From contig CM071930.1 in the NCBI GenBank assembly GCA_016081115.2, forward strand, positions 4,941,419 through 5,005,418: a stretch of DNA of 64,000 bases, given 5' to 3'. The notes beneath the pieces are model-generated. The model was given only the letters and a program-made list of their open reading frames with translations. It was not told the origin of the DNA and made no database searches. The position numbers were made by a program, and so were the translations under genes. The stretch is from Rehmannia glutinosa. Its lineage: Eukaryota > Streptophyta > Magnoliopsida > Lamiales > Orobanchaceae. Positions 35,805 through 46,196 of the stretch are shown here, piece by piece (the stretch's first letter is position 1; every line of letters begins with the position of its first letter).

Positions 35805-36445
35805 CCTAAAACTGCCTTTCAAGAGCCAATGGGCTTCCTCAAATTTTGTTCTTACAACATGCTAACAGTTGCACTTTCCTAACTGCCAAGTGCTCAAAAA
35901 AACAACCTTTTTGAATATAGTACGTAACCCACTTGTTGCATATGCACCTTCCCACTCATCATATGGATACTGATAGTAACTGATACTGTTTTATTTGGAC
36001 CATCCCTTTAATTTTTAGGGCTTTTGCCTTTGAACATCTGATCTGTTTAGACAACCCCTACTTTACAGCCTGAGATTACAACTTTAATTTTTGTGTGCTA
36101 TAAGACGATTCTTTTGCATTTAATGGCAAAGATTTGAGCACTAAGAGGTGGTCTCCATAGCTTAAGAAGGAGATAAATATTTAGGAGTACTCTACTTGGA
36201 ATGTAAATTTAATTAATGAATGTCTGACAAAAAATGGTGGCTCCAAGTTTAATTTAAGGTCACTTAGTAGATTCTAATACGATATTTTGGGATTTGGCCC
36301 TTTTTTTTTTTTCTTTTTTTTCTTTTTCCCTTTAATGGGTTTATCGAGTTCATTGGGTTCTTGAGATTTCTTTATATCTCAATTTCTTTTGATATTCTTT
36401 TATATTGAAATTTGGGGTCGCACAAATATATAATCATACTTTTTT
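35805..36445. other. Intergenic with a poly-T/C tract
   Basis: No gene seen. A pyrimidine tract of about 40 bases lies at 36299-36336. Confidence 0.5.
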
Positions 36446-36725
36446 GGGATACTTACAGAAAATACCCTTAAGGTTTGACTTAATTATAAAAAACACAACT
36501 AACTTTTAAAATTAAAAAAATAGGTATCCCTAAAATTTGATTCAATGTCAAAAGTAAGGGATAAACTGAAATATTTTTACGAGAGAGGATTTTGAAATAT
36601 TGTTCTCAAAAATGGGATAAATGTTAGGAAAAATAAAACCTTGGGTATTTTATGTAATTTTGAAATTTAGCTGGTTTTTATGTAATTAGGTCAAATCTCA
36701 ATGGTACTTTTTGTAACTAACCCTA
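36446..36725. mobile_element. Short inverted-repeat miniature element
   Basis: The left block ACTTACAGAAAATACCCTTAAGG and the reverse complement of the right block (AGTTACAAAAAGTACCATTGAG) align, as do the inner TTTGACTTAATTATAAAAAAC and its partner. Arms are about 80 bp, probably MULE-type. The TSD was not resolved. Confidence 0.6.
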
Positions 36726-36769
36726 CTTTTTTATATGGCGGGATTTACAATTGCACCATACCCAGAATC

Positions 36770-37180
36770 AATGGCGGAGCGGAGGTAGAGGTGGCAAAAT
36801 CCAGCCCCGGCCATGGGCCAGCCAAACCGACCGAGGTTTGGGGGGTTTGAAATTTGAAATTTTAGGCCCAAAAAGTCGGGCCTATTTGGCCCGGCCCAAT
36901 TTTAACACACAGATTTCATGTATGGGGATGGGCCAAGCATTTTCGCGGCCCGATCCAGCCAGAATTTTGGAAAAGCCCGACGCTGCTCAATCGTGCCCTA
37001 CCCCCATTGACAGCTCTAGGCGGAGGTAGGGGGCAGCCTGCGTCTCCCCCCCACCCCCTCACATTTTAGAAAAAAAAAAATGGTTGAAATATTTATGAAT
37101 TTTCTTTTAATTTTTTATCTGGTTCATCCCGATTTCGTATATCGGCAGCACTCCGTAATATTTCCTGACTACGCCACTGT
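36770..37180. mobile_element. hAT-type miniature element (host of a nested one)
   Basis: The ends AATGGCGGAGC and GACTACGCCACTGT are imperfectly inverted. The flanks are CCAGAATC/CCAGAATA (36762-36769, 37181-37188), an 8-bp duplication with one mismatch. A second element at 36786-37018 lies inside it. Excluding the insertion it is about 170 bp. Confidence 0.65.
36786..37018. mobile_element. Nested hAT-type GGGCC miniature element
   Basis: The ends TAGAGGTGGCAAA and TTGACAGCTCTA are inverted, with an 8-bp duplication AGCGGAGG/GGCGGAGG (36778-36785, 37019-37026; one mismatch). The interior is rich in GGCCCGGCCCA and GGGCC blocks. Similar GGGCC-rich elements lie at 45246-45634 and 53098-53325. 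Confidence 0.8.
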
Positions 37181-37188
37181 CCAGAATA

Positions 37189-37631
37189 GACAATAGTTAA
37201 CCAGAAATTTCAAACTCCCTATATTTGTTTGAAATGTTGTTGTTGTGTTTAATTAGCTTAATCAATTTATAGAAACTTTTGTATTCCAAATAATGTTTTG
37301 ACACCAGTTGGAATACTAGTGAAAGCTACTTATTTTATGTTTTCGTAATAACTTTGCAAAAACTACATCCTTAATTAAGAACAACTTTCCGGAATGAAAT
37401 AAATCATGAGAAGAATATCGTGAAAACTAAAGTTGCAAGATTGAGAATTTTTCAACTACAAAACGGGTAATAATATCAACAGGATCAATTGACTGAATTG
37501 TTATAAAACCAATATCAATAACCAATACAACACGAAAAAAGCAGTGCCCAAAAGTTTCTCCTTTATTAATGCAAAAAGGAACTTCAATGCCTAACTCTTT
37601 ATTGATTCCTTTAAGTCCTAATTGGGAATGA
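37189..37631. other. Intergenic, nothing recognised
   Basis: A+T-rich spacer with no supported gene or bounded repeat. Confidence 0.5.
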
Positions 37632-38137
37632 TCAAACCTTATTGGAACAATAATAGTAAATAACCATTTTATTAAGCATACATTGTGATGCTGCTAGAAA
37701 TTGCAGATCACTCCAAGTTAAGGTAGTTGAATTTGTCGATTCAAATTCCACTTCAAAAGCTAGGGAATTGTTGATGTGGGAACCAGTCTGCAACTTCATA
37801 CACGAGTAGATGGGCTCTGGGGTTGTCCTAGTATGGCCCATCTGACGCTCAAGTATGAGAATAATTCTAGAGGAAAGGACAGTAATTAAGAGCGATTAAA
37901 TGCAAATACTTACAAATAATTAAGGAGGTACCTTTTATACATTGATTGGTGGACCACATGAGATTAGTGTAATAAAGTGGGTTATTTGGGGGTGTAATAA
38001 TATCCCCTGGGGGCCAGTTAGCAATATCTGTGATCCAATAATAATTAATAATATCGATTAATAATTAAATAAATATTAAATTAAATAATGCATAAATAAT
38101 AAATTAGGGAAAAATCGAATTTATTTTGTCCCCAACA
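37632..38137 (-). mobile_element. LTR-like module, copy 3 of 3, minus strand
   Basis: On the minus strand it starts TGTTGGGGACAAAATAAATTC (38137) and has TATAAAAGG at about 37932-37940. It continues through ACTTGAGCGTCAGATGGG, a U5-like motif, into CTTAACTTGGAGTGATCTGC. This is the fullest of the three copies. No paired LTR or coding region is found, so it may be a solo LTR. The inner end and TSD are uncertain. Confidence 0.55.
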
Positions 38138-38152
38138 CATTGCAAGAAATAT

Positions 38153-38472
38153 CACTACAAGAAAATAGTAGTTTACCTACAGAAAAATCTCTAGGTAAAT
38201 ATTAAGAAAATCATAAAGTGTAGGTAAAATTATTGTAGGTAAAACCATTGTAGGTAAATTATTTACCTACAGAATCTACACTGTTGGTAAATACCTACAG
38301 AAAATATGTCGGTAAATTAAAAAATTGTCGGTAATCTGTTCGTAATTTGTCGGTATAATTTGGGAAAAAATAATATTTTTTATCATGTAGGCATTCTGTA
38401 GGTAACTTTAAATTAGTGACAAAATCAGTTCCGTAGGTAAATTTTATCGAGAACCGGAATTTTCTTGTAGTG
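38153..38472. mobile_element. CACTA-type miniature element, 320 bp
   Basis: Starts CACTACAAGAAAATAG and ends TTTTCTTGTAGTG, the inverted termini of the CACTA superfamily, with the expected 3-bp duplication TAT on both sides (38150-38152, 38473-38475). The interior has inverted sub-terminal CCTACAGAAAA and GTCGGTAA motifs. Non-autonomous. Confidence 0.93.
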
Positions 38473-38550
38473 TATTGTTGATTTTTGTACCAATCAATTG
38501 AGGAAAAATGTGGAAATTAAGACTAAGAACATCATATATTATATACGCTT

Positions 38551-40226
38551 AGGGGTGAAAATCGAACTAAGCTACTCAATACTTGTCTCGAGATTGATTG
38601 TTAGTTAAAGCTCAGTTCGAACTCGGCTCAATTAGTAAAAAAAAAAATTATATGTATGGGCAAAATTGCTTTTTTGGTCCGTTAAGTTGGCTCGATTTCG
38701 CTTTTAATCCTTTAATTTTTATGGGTTGCGTTTGACAAACACTAACTTTTCTAAACCTGCACATTTAGTCCAATTTCAAAATTTCAGGGATATCTTATCC
38801 CTAAAATGCTGAGTTGGGTCATTTTTTCATGAAATGACTATTTTGCCCCCTTTTTTGGATGGAAACCTTGGTCATGTGCATATCACATGACTTGTGTAAT
38901 ATCTCAATAAAATTAAATAATAAAAATAAATATAAGATTAAATAAAATTAAAGAAAAAATGTGAACATATATTTATAATTTTATATAAAGTGACAAATAT
39001 AAAATATATGTTGGATTTTGTTTTTAATTTTATTTAAATAAAATAATCTGAACATATATTTATAATTTTCAATTATAAATATAATTAAACAAATGAAAAC
39101 AAAATAGAAAAATATGTATTTACAATTTTCAACTATATATAAAAATTAAAAAAAATAGAAACAAAAAAAAAATTATATCTATAATTTTTAACTGTAAATT
39201 GAAATTAAAGAAAAATAAAAATAGAGAAATAGAAAAACCAAAAGAAAAAGAAAATAATGTACTTTTTTGTTTATCTAGTTGTCCTTAATTTTAATTTAAA
39301 ATTGAAAAATATAAAATATATGTTCGAATTTTTTTTTAAATTTAATTTAAAGAAAATAATATGAACATATATTTATAATTTTCAACTGTAAATAAAATAA
39401 AAAAATAAAATGAAAAACGAACAGAAAAAATATGTATTTACAATTTTCAACTATATGTAAAAATAAAAAAAAGTAGAAAACCAAAAAAACATATATATCC
39501 GTAATTTTCAACCGTAAATTAAAAAAAAATAGAAAATAAAAAAAAATATAGACTTACAATTTTCACCGTAAATTAAAATTAAAGAAAAAATAAAAACAAT
39601 AAAACTGAAAAAAAATATCTATTTACAATTTTCTACTATAAATAAAAATTAGAAAAAATAGAAAACAAAAAGACGAAAAATGAAAAAAAAAGAAAATAAA
39701 TTTCTATTATTTTTATTTTCTATTTTTTATATAATTTTATTTAATGTTGAAAAATATAAAAATATATGTTCGACCATTTTATTTAATTTAATTTAAGTTT
39801 ATTTATTTATTTATTTATTTAATTTATTATTATTTTTCTATTTTTTCTTTAATTTTAATTTTCCAAAAAAGGGACAAAATAGTCTTTTCAAGGAAAAATG
39901 GCCAAACTCAGCATTTTAGGGATAAGATATCCCCAAAATTTTGAAATCGGACTAAATGTGCAGGTTTAGAAAAGTTAGTGTTTGCCAAACGCAACCCATA
40001 AAAATTAAAGGACTAAAAGCGAAATCGAAATCAACTTAATCTGACCAAAAAAGCAATTTTGCCGAAAATATCAAGCTACTCAAGTTCGATTCGTGTTCGG
40101 CTCGACTATAGCTCGTTCAAGCTCGAAGCATTAATAACCATGCAAACCAAGCAAATATAATTTTTGAAGCTCGATAAATATCCAACAAAACTTGAACAAT
40201 AATATGTTTGACTCGTTTGCACCCTT
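38551..40226. mobile_element. CTCGAGCTC-rich miniature element, split by a nested MULE-type element
   Basis: Left part (38551-38658: GGGGTGAAAATCGAAC, then TACTCAATACTTGTCTCGAG) and right part (40064-40226: AAGCTACTCAAGTTCGATTCG, ending GACTCGTTTGCACCC) belong to one element related to those at 45061 and 61292. All are rich in AGCTCG/CTCGAG. The exact ends and TSD were not fixed. Confidence 0.65.
38659..40063. mobile_element. Nested MULE-type miniature element, 1.4 kb
   Basis: Ends GGCAAAATTGCTTTTTTGGTC and its exact reverse complement. Inverted similarity continues about 200 bp through AACTTTTCTAAACCTGCACAT and CCCTAAAATGCTGAGTT. The interior is about 1 kb of A/T-rich sequence made of degenerate units AACATATATTTATAATTTTC. 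No clear 9-bp TSD was found. Confidence 0.82.
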
Positions 40227-40286
40227 TTACACGCTTGGACTCCATAGTAACGTTTGCCATATTAAATACAAATTAGGCCGTGTGCA

Positions 40287-40466
40287 AGGGCGGAGCCAGG
40301 GTGGGCCGATACACGAAAATGGGGTGGGCCGGATAGAAAATTAAAGAAAAATTAATACAAATTATAACTAATTTTTTTTTTTTTAAAATCCTCACTAATT
40401 TTTTTTTAAAAAAAAATGGGCTGGGCCAGGGCCCAGACTGGCCCAGCCCTGTCTCCGCCAGTGGAC
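40287..40466. mobile_element. 180-bp miniature element, likely hAT-type
   Basis: The ends AGGGCGGAGCCAGGG and CCCTGTCTCCGCCAGTGGA are inverted. The flanks are a perfect direct repeat CCGTGTGCA (40278-40286, 40467-40475). TSD length could be 8 or 9 depending on the end chosen. Confidence 0.8.
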
Positions 40467-40737
40467 CCGTGTGCAAACTATCAAATGATTGGAATATTCA
40501 TGTCACCAATGAGATTTTAATATGTTGATATGACATAAATTTGGACCATATGATTTTTTTCACACTTGGCCCTTATAAGAATTTTTGAAGGACGCGGGTA
40601 TTTTCTTTATATGTACAATGATATAAAAAACGCGAAAATCCCATAAATAGAAGAACTTGATCAGATTAGTTAAGTAAAATCTACGTGAGTGGGTCTCTCG
40701 TAGCATTGTTGCACGGTGCGATAGATTACACTTTTAG

Positions 40738-40892
40738 GGTAAAAATTGATATTTTTAATATAAAATGTGATTTTTATAGTATAAAAAGTGATATATATAC
40801 TTTGTCTGAATACACTTAATTTTAGTATATTCAGACAATGTATCACTTTTTACACCAAAAGTATCATTTTTTATATTAAAAATATCGCCCTT
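40738..40892. repeat. Hairpin-forming inverted repeat downstream of CEP gene 2
   Basis: Arms of about 75 bp (GATATTTTTAATATAAAATGTGA on the left, complement of TATCATTTTTTATATTAAAAATATC on the right) pair with few mismatches. They surround a loop of about 10 bases (ACTTAATTTT, near 40814). It is the core of a foldback miniature element, and lies about 150 bp beyond the stop codon of CEP gene 2. Confidence 0.85.
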
Positions 40893-41043
40893 ATACAAGT
40901 TTTTGCCAATCTACAAATACAAGTACACTCCATATATAGCAATCAAAGCAAGTTACACAAAAGAAGGTGAAATTTACAAATTGCGAAATCTTTAATGCAT
41001 GGACATAAAATAAGAAACTAAACTACTAAGTACACCATGATTC

Positions 41044-41292
41044 TTAATCATGCTTAGAATGTCCTATACCAGGACTATTACCAGGCGTCGTAGGTCGAAA
41101 AGAATCATCATATCCTTCATTAAGTACATATCTATGCCTCCCCAAATGTGAAGGCCTCGCAACATTATTGCCATGATTGGCTTTTTCATCGAACAAACTT
41201 TTCCCTGCAATCAAATTTCGTCCTTCGGTTAGAAAAACGTGGTTTGATAGAATAGCAATTATGAATATCAAACAAGCAAAAGTTTTGACCAT
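41044..41292 (-). CDS. CEP peptide hormone precursor 2
   Basis: 82-residue intronless CEP precursor starting at ATG 41292. Residues 1-22 or so are a signal peptide (FACLIFIIAIL core). GRNL follows immediately, like GRHL and GRQL in the other two genes. A polar spacer leads to the C-terminal hormone domain SFRPTTPGNSPGIGH followed by SKHD. The match to the CEP consensus (F-R-P-T-x-P-G-x-S-P-G-x-G-H) is complete. The C-terminal tetrapeptide SKHD differs from SVHD of gene 1 at one residue, so these two are the closest pair. It would be secreted and processed to a hydroxyprolinated 15-mer acting on CEPR-type receptors (family knowledge). A TATA box sits 89 bp upstream. Confidence 0.95.
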   Translation of the reverse strand: MVKTFACLIFIIAILSNHVFLTEGRNLIAGKSLFDEKANHGNNVARPSHLGRHRYVLNEGYDDSFRPTTPGNSPGIGHSKHD

Positions 41293-41380
41293 TTGGGCTC
41301 TAACAATATTATGTATTTCTTTTCCTTCTAAATATTAGAAGAAAGGGAAATTTGATGATGTTTGAGAAGAAAGAGGAAAC

Positions 41381-41387
41381 TATATAT
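41381..41387 (-). promoter_or_regulatory. TATA box of CEP gene 2
   Basis: Minus-strand ATATATA, 89 bp upstream of the ATG, in the same relative position as in the two other CEP genes. Confidence 0.68.
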
Positions 41388-42061
41388 GTTGTAAGAATTC
41401 TTTTGGTCGGGTATTTATGGAGTTAAAAAGCTGAAAGATTAATGTATGTGACTATGTGAGGTCCCCAGCACCTAAGAAGATTCCGTGTGGGAGAGTTCAT
41501 GCAATAATTAATTAAAAATGGTAGAAATAGATTCAAGAATTGAAATTTGGACAAATTAGGAATAACAATGGGATGGGTACGTGTTTGAATTTGGGGGCTA
41601 ATTTATGTTTCTCAGTGTTCATGTGTCGTGCAAAATATTGCCAACACTTAACGTGTCACAGCGGATAGCTTTATGGCAAAAATCTAATGCATAGTACAAT
41701 GAAAGGTGGAATGAAAGACAAACGAATGAGATGAACACAATATTAAAAGAAAAGACACATATGAGAATAAGGTTTGAGTTTTTGCACAAGTACATAACCC
41801 TTAAGCAAAAAATCAGTAAGTAAAATGTTGATTACAAACAATGAAGAACAAGCCAAAGACTTTCCAATTGTAGTAATTGATCTCCAACTCACAATTCTAC
41901 CGTAAAAGTAAGAGAACAACTAAACCTGACCTATGTATCACTTGTCTCTCAAAAATCAATGAGAAGTACAAAGAAGAAAGGTGCAAAAGGCTGAACATAC
42001 TAGACATCTTCCCAACACTCTTGTATAAAAAAATTCAAATCAACTCTTTTCTTATGACTTT
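41388..42061. other. Upstream region of CEP gene 2, no other gene
   Basis: Unlike gene 1, no bounded transposon is seen in the first 600 bp upstream, so native regulatory sequence may be preserved here. No specific cis-motif could be assigned with confidence. Confidence 0.45.
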
Positions 42062-42160
42062 GACTCTCAACAACGGATCTCAGCACTTCAATAACTCAAG
42101 AACATAGTGATATAGAGAGATGTAGCAGATTGTAATGCTAACATTCTGTGCAACACCTGT
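42062..42160 (+). other. Sequence resembling a degenerate 5.8S rRNA start
   Basis: CTCTCAACAACGGATCTC (about 42065-42082) matches the conserved 5' part of eukaryotic 5.8S rRNA. AAGAACATAGTGATAT follows about 30 bases later, like the conserved AAGAACGTAGCGAAAT. Beyond that, similarity fades. It could be a small rDNA relic or chance. Confidence 0.3.
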
Positions 42161-42644
42161 AGAACAGTTACGCTCAACCTGTTTTTGAATTATTTTATGC
42201 ATTTACTTTGAAAACTCTTTCTAATTTGGCTCTAGCTCAGGCTCCACGAAATTCATCCTCAGCCTCCAACCTTCCTAAATATAGAGCCCAAAAGTAACTC
42301 CAAAACTTAGTAAAAAGAAAGTGGAAAAACTACTACAAAACATGGGTAGTGGGTTAGTTAATTCCTTAAACTAAGCATCGATATTCATCATAAAACAACT
42401 TACTACTACTCCTATAATAATAAAACTAATAAAAACTTACTGAAACATATTTACAACATATGGGAAAAATCTAATCATGCAAACACGAGTAATTTTCCAT
42501 AAAGGCAAAACCAAATATGAGTTGACTAAATTAGTAAACTCCATCAGTGCGGATTTGGAATTGTAATGAACACACCTATTTATGGTGGGTTAAAGCCGAT
42601 GAAACATACGGGTGTTAGGGCGATTTTGAGTCTATTTTAAAACG

Positions 42645-43205
42645 CTATGGTGTTGTTTGTTTATGTTTCTAAGTGACATTTCTAATTTTCAACTATTTAT
42701 AAAAATGGAATTATTTTTGTTTATAAAATTTCAAATTGAAATTATCATTTTTACTTTTCATTTTTCACATAAAACAATATCCCAAACCTATAATTTCAAT
42801 TTTTAACCATATACACTACTCTACATCACTAATCAATCACTATTCTCATTTTCTCATCTAATTATACGTGTGGGATCAACCATTATCAACTATATATACT
42901 TAAAATACTACTACTTTTAATTATATTTATATAATGGGACACAACATTATCAATTATATCTACTTAAATATTACTATTTTTTAATTATATCTATATAATG
43001 GGATACACTACGTACCCTACAATCTTATAAATATAATATTATATGTTCATATAATATGTTCAATTACTATCAACATTCCAAATTATTATATACATAAAAT
43101 ACTACTTCAAAACTAATCAACCAAATATAATCTCATTTCCAAACTACATAAAACTTATTCTCATTCATTTATCCAAACATGATTCTAGTTTTCACATGAT
43201 AACCA
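42645..43205. mobile_element. Possible miniature element with internal 66-bp repeat
   Basis: The left edge GTGTTGTTTGTTTATG and the right edge CATTTATCCAAACATGA resemble inverted ends of TGTTTGG-type miniature elements. Inside, a block of about 66 bp with ATATAATGGGACACAACATT-type sequence occurs twice (about 42918-42983 and 42984-43010). Ends and TSD were not confirmed. Confidence 0.35.
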
Positions 43206-43311
43206 ATAAATCTCAAAATTCATTTTCCAACATTAGAAAGTGGAAATATAATGAATCTTGGAAACATCACCATATAAGGCTTATGGGTTCGAGGAAGATA
43301 ATTGGTCCCAC

Positions 43312-43908
43312 CAGGGACGACAACACATTGGGGCCAAGGGGGTCACTGGCCCCCCTAGAATTTTAAAAAAATCTAGGGGTTTTTTGTAATTTCAGTATAT
43401 ATAGTTAAAAAGAAGAAATTACAGAAAGTAGAGAAAAATTGACTATTATTGAACACTTTATAATACAAAAACAGAGTCTTCAATATCTTGATTCTTTTTT
43501 TTACCCTTTCCATTGTGAATCTTATAAAATATTTGAGTCATTCATTTTGTTTTTTTTCCCTCAAAATTTTGTACTATTTTTTTTTTTGCTCCACTAACTT
43601 GAGCTCGAATCTTGGCATTATTCCGTTGTGTCTCTACGTGTCTCTTTTGGGATTTAAGGTTCTTCTTCAAGGCGTAAAATCTAGGGTTAAGTAGTCATTA
43701 TCTTACTAATTGCCACTATCATGGTGGAAAAGGTATTTTTGACAATCAACATTATCAAGAGTTCACTACCCAAGCTGTATCCTATTATTTTAATTTGAAT
43801 ACTAATTGATACTTATTTGTAGTTTTATTTTTAGAGTTGTCGTTTTGTATTTCATTTTTATACTAATGGCAGTTGGGCTCCCTGAATCAAATTCCTAGCT
43901 TCGTCACT
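43312..43908. mobile_element. hAT-type miniature element, 597 bp
   Basis: The ends CAGGGACGACAAC and CTAGCTTCGTCACT are imperfectly inverted, with 8-bp flanks GGTCCCAC/AGTCCCAC (43304-43311, 43909-43916; one mismatch). The interior is T-rich and non-coding. Confidence 0.65.
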
Positions 43909-44175
43909 AGTCCCACGGGGCCCACCATGCTATGTACATTATTTATGTTTATATATGATTAATTTTATAATGTTTTTGTCTTGATTTAGTCATTTAATTA
44001 ATTACAAGACATATATGTATGTTGCAAATAAACATTTCATTTATACTAGAATACTCTATAAATCATATTTGTATTTTGGTTGTTGGGTATAACAATGTAC
44101 GAATTTGAATTTGTATTTTATATTCTTTTTTGATATTGTATGCATATTGTTTTTGTATGCATGTATTTATTATTT

Positions 44176-44939
44176 GGGAAATTACATGGAATACGCTAAT
44201 TTTGGTCCTCATACCACACAATACGCTCTTATTATTTTTGCACATAATTTTTTACTTTTGTACCTATTTGTTTTACGCTCCTGCATATTTTTCTAGTTAT
44301 TTTTATTTTTTTCGTTTTTTTTTGTTCCGGCATTGTTTTAAATGTTATATAAGTTGTTTCGATATTGTTTAAATTTATTTTTTTGTTGTTTCTATGTTGT
44401 TTCTTTGTTGTTTTGATGTTTCAAAACAACTTTAGCCTATTTTTTATGTTGTTTTTTATTCATATATTATTTTGTACATGTTTCTATTATTTCGGTGTTG
44501 TTCTATAATATTTTTAATGTTGTTCTAATAATTATTTTTTGTTGTTTTCATTTAGTTTTCAATGTATAAATATATTTTTTTTTACCTATTTTTAAGCTCT
44601 TTTTATTCATGTGGTGTATTAAATATTTTTTTATGTTGTTTCTGGGTTGTTTCCATATCATTTTTAATGTTATTCCGATGTTTCTTTGTTGTTTCCATGA
44701 AGTTTTTGATGTTGAAATACAATTTTTACTTATATTTAACCATTTTTGCTCACATGGTGTTTCTATATTGTTTCTGGCTTATTTTTTGGTTGTTGAAACA
44801 TATTAGAAATAATGTTGAAACAAAGCGTAAAAATGTCCGGGAATTTTTGTTGGAGCGTATTGTTGTGTTAAAAAAAAAGAGCGGGAGCATAAAAGACTGA
44901 CATTGACTTAAAAAAGATGGATATTTCTGTCAATTACCC
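44176..44939. mobile_element. MULE-type miniature element with perfect 9-bp TSD
   Basis: Starts GGGAAATTACATGGAATACG and ends TTCTGTCAATTACCC. It is flanked by a perfect 9-bp duplication TTATTATTT (44167-44175, 44940-44948), although the flanks are low-complexity. Internally it consists of degenerate GTTGTTTCTATGTTGTTT units (about 44385-44800), which create long Phe/Leu/Val-rich open frames that are not genes. Confidence 0.8.
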
Positions 44940-45060
44940 TTATTATTTTGCTATATATAATTGAAAACAAACCCATGGCGGTCTATAATGAATCTGAATT
45001 AAATTCCATTTTCCAGTTAAGTGTTTGTTTTTTGGGCTTCATATGTTACCATTTTCTTTA

Positions 45061-45660
45061 AGGCTACAAATGAACCAAGCCGCTCGTGAGCTATTCGGAG
45101 CTCGATTCGATAAAAGTTCATTCGAGTTTGTTTAATGAGGCTCGTTAAAATAAACGAATCAAACTCAAACTTAGAGATATTCGGTTCGTTAGCTCGTGAA
45201 CATGCTCATTTGTAAGTTCGTGAATAGGCTCGATAGTAAGCTCGTTAGGGATGACAATGGGGCGGGTTAGGTCGGGTCAACCAGGACTCAGACCCGCCCC
45301 GTGCCTAGAACGGGGCGGGGGTAGGTTGACCCATTCTGCCCCATTTTAAATTAAATTAAATAAAAAAATGAAAAAATTATATATTTATAAAATATTATTT
45401 ACAAAATTTATTATTATCAATTTATAAATATAAGATATATTATAACAATACATAAAAGTTATATATATATTATAATATATATTATATATTCAAAATATAT
45501 ATTAAAATATATTTTTAAAATAAAAATTGTAAGCGGGCCGAGACCGAAATGATACGAGACCCACCTCGCCCTGGGTCACGGGTGGGACGACCCAAACAAG
45601 ATGTGTACGCGCAGCGTTCAAATTGCCATCCCTAAAGCTCATATAAATTAAAATATAATT
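45061..45660. mobile_element. CTCGTGAGCT-rich miniature element, interrupted
   Basis: GGCTACAAATGAACCAAGCC, then CGAGCTC/GCTCGTGAAC-rich sequence (GGCTCGTTAAAATAAACGA) runs to 45245. It is broken by the element 45246-45634 and appears to resume at AAGCTCATATAAATT. It is related to the elements at 38551 and 61292. Confidence 0.5.
45246..45634. mobile_element. hAT-type GGGCGGG miniature element, nested
   Basis: The ends TAGGGATGACAAT and ATTGCCATCCCTA are inverted (one mismatch in 13). The flanks are AAGCTCGT/AAGCTCAT (45238-45245, 45635-45642; one mismatch in 8). GC-rich ends surround an A/T-rich centre with TATATTATAATATATA. Confidence 0.85.
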
Positions 45661-45944
45661 TGACTTTAATTTTAATTTTTCATATTTTTACTTATGATAA
45701 TATAAAACATTTCAATAAACTTATTTGTTTGAATAAAAATATTTCATATAAATTATAATTAATTCTTTAATTCACTATCCCCACATTTTTTGTTTGACAA
45801 TTTTAATATGTAGTATATATATGTTAAATATGCAATATAATAGTATTAAATATGCATTAAATATATGTTAAATATGCAGTAGAATAATGAGCGAGCACAT
45901 ATACGGTCTCAACAAATTAATGAGCACGATTCTCTCTCTCTCTC

Positions 45945-45995
<51 letters not shown>

Positions 45996-46106
45996 CCATA
46001 TCTGATTCCATATTGGAAGGTTCCCACACGTTTTTGTTTGACAATTTTACCCATATTGGAATTTAATTAATTGGTTAATCTATTATTATCATATATTAAT
46101 TCTAGC
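45661..46106. repeat. Spacer with (CT)n microsatellite
   Basis: (CT)n with a GTCT-repeat interruption at about 45931-45992. The phrase TTTTTGTTTGACAATTTTA occurs on both sides of it (about 45789 and 46030). No gene. Confidence 0.75.
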
Positions 46107-46146
46107 TCACACTGTCTCACTTAAGAGGGTGGTCTCACTTGATCCT

Positions 46147-46192
<46 letters not shown>
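46107..46192. mobile_element. Right-end relic of the TA-anchored family plus TA microsatellite
   Basis: CTCACACTGTCTCACTTAAG, then GGTGGTCTCACTTGATCC, joins directly to (TA)n at 46150-46192. This matches the right ends of elements D and E. No matching left end was found, so this is a truncated fifth copy in the cluster. Confidence 0.7.

Positions 46193-46196
<4 letters not shown>

Noticed and set aside
44105..44900. Phe/Tyr/Leu-rich open frames resembling membrane proteins
   Set aside because: They translate degenerate GTTGTTTC repeats inside a MULE-type miniature element.
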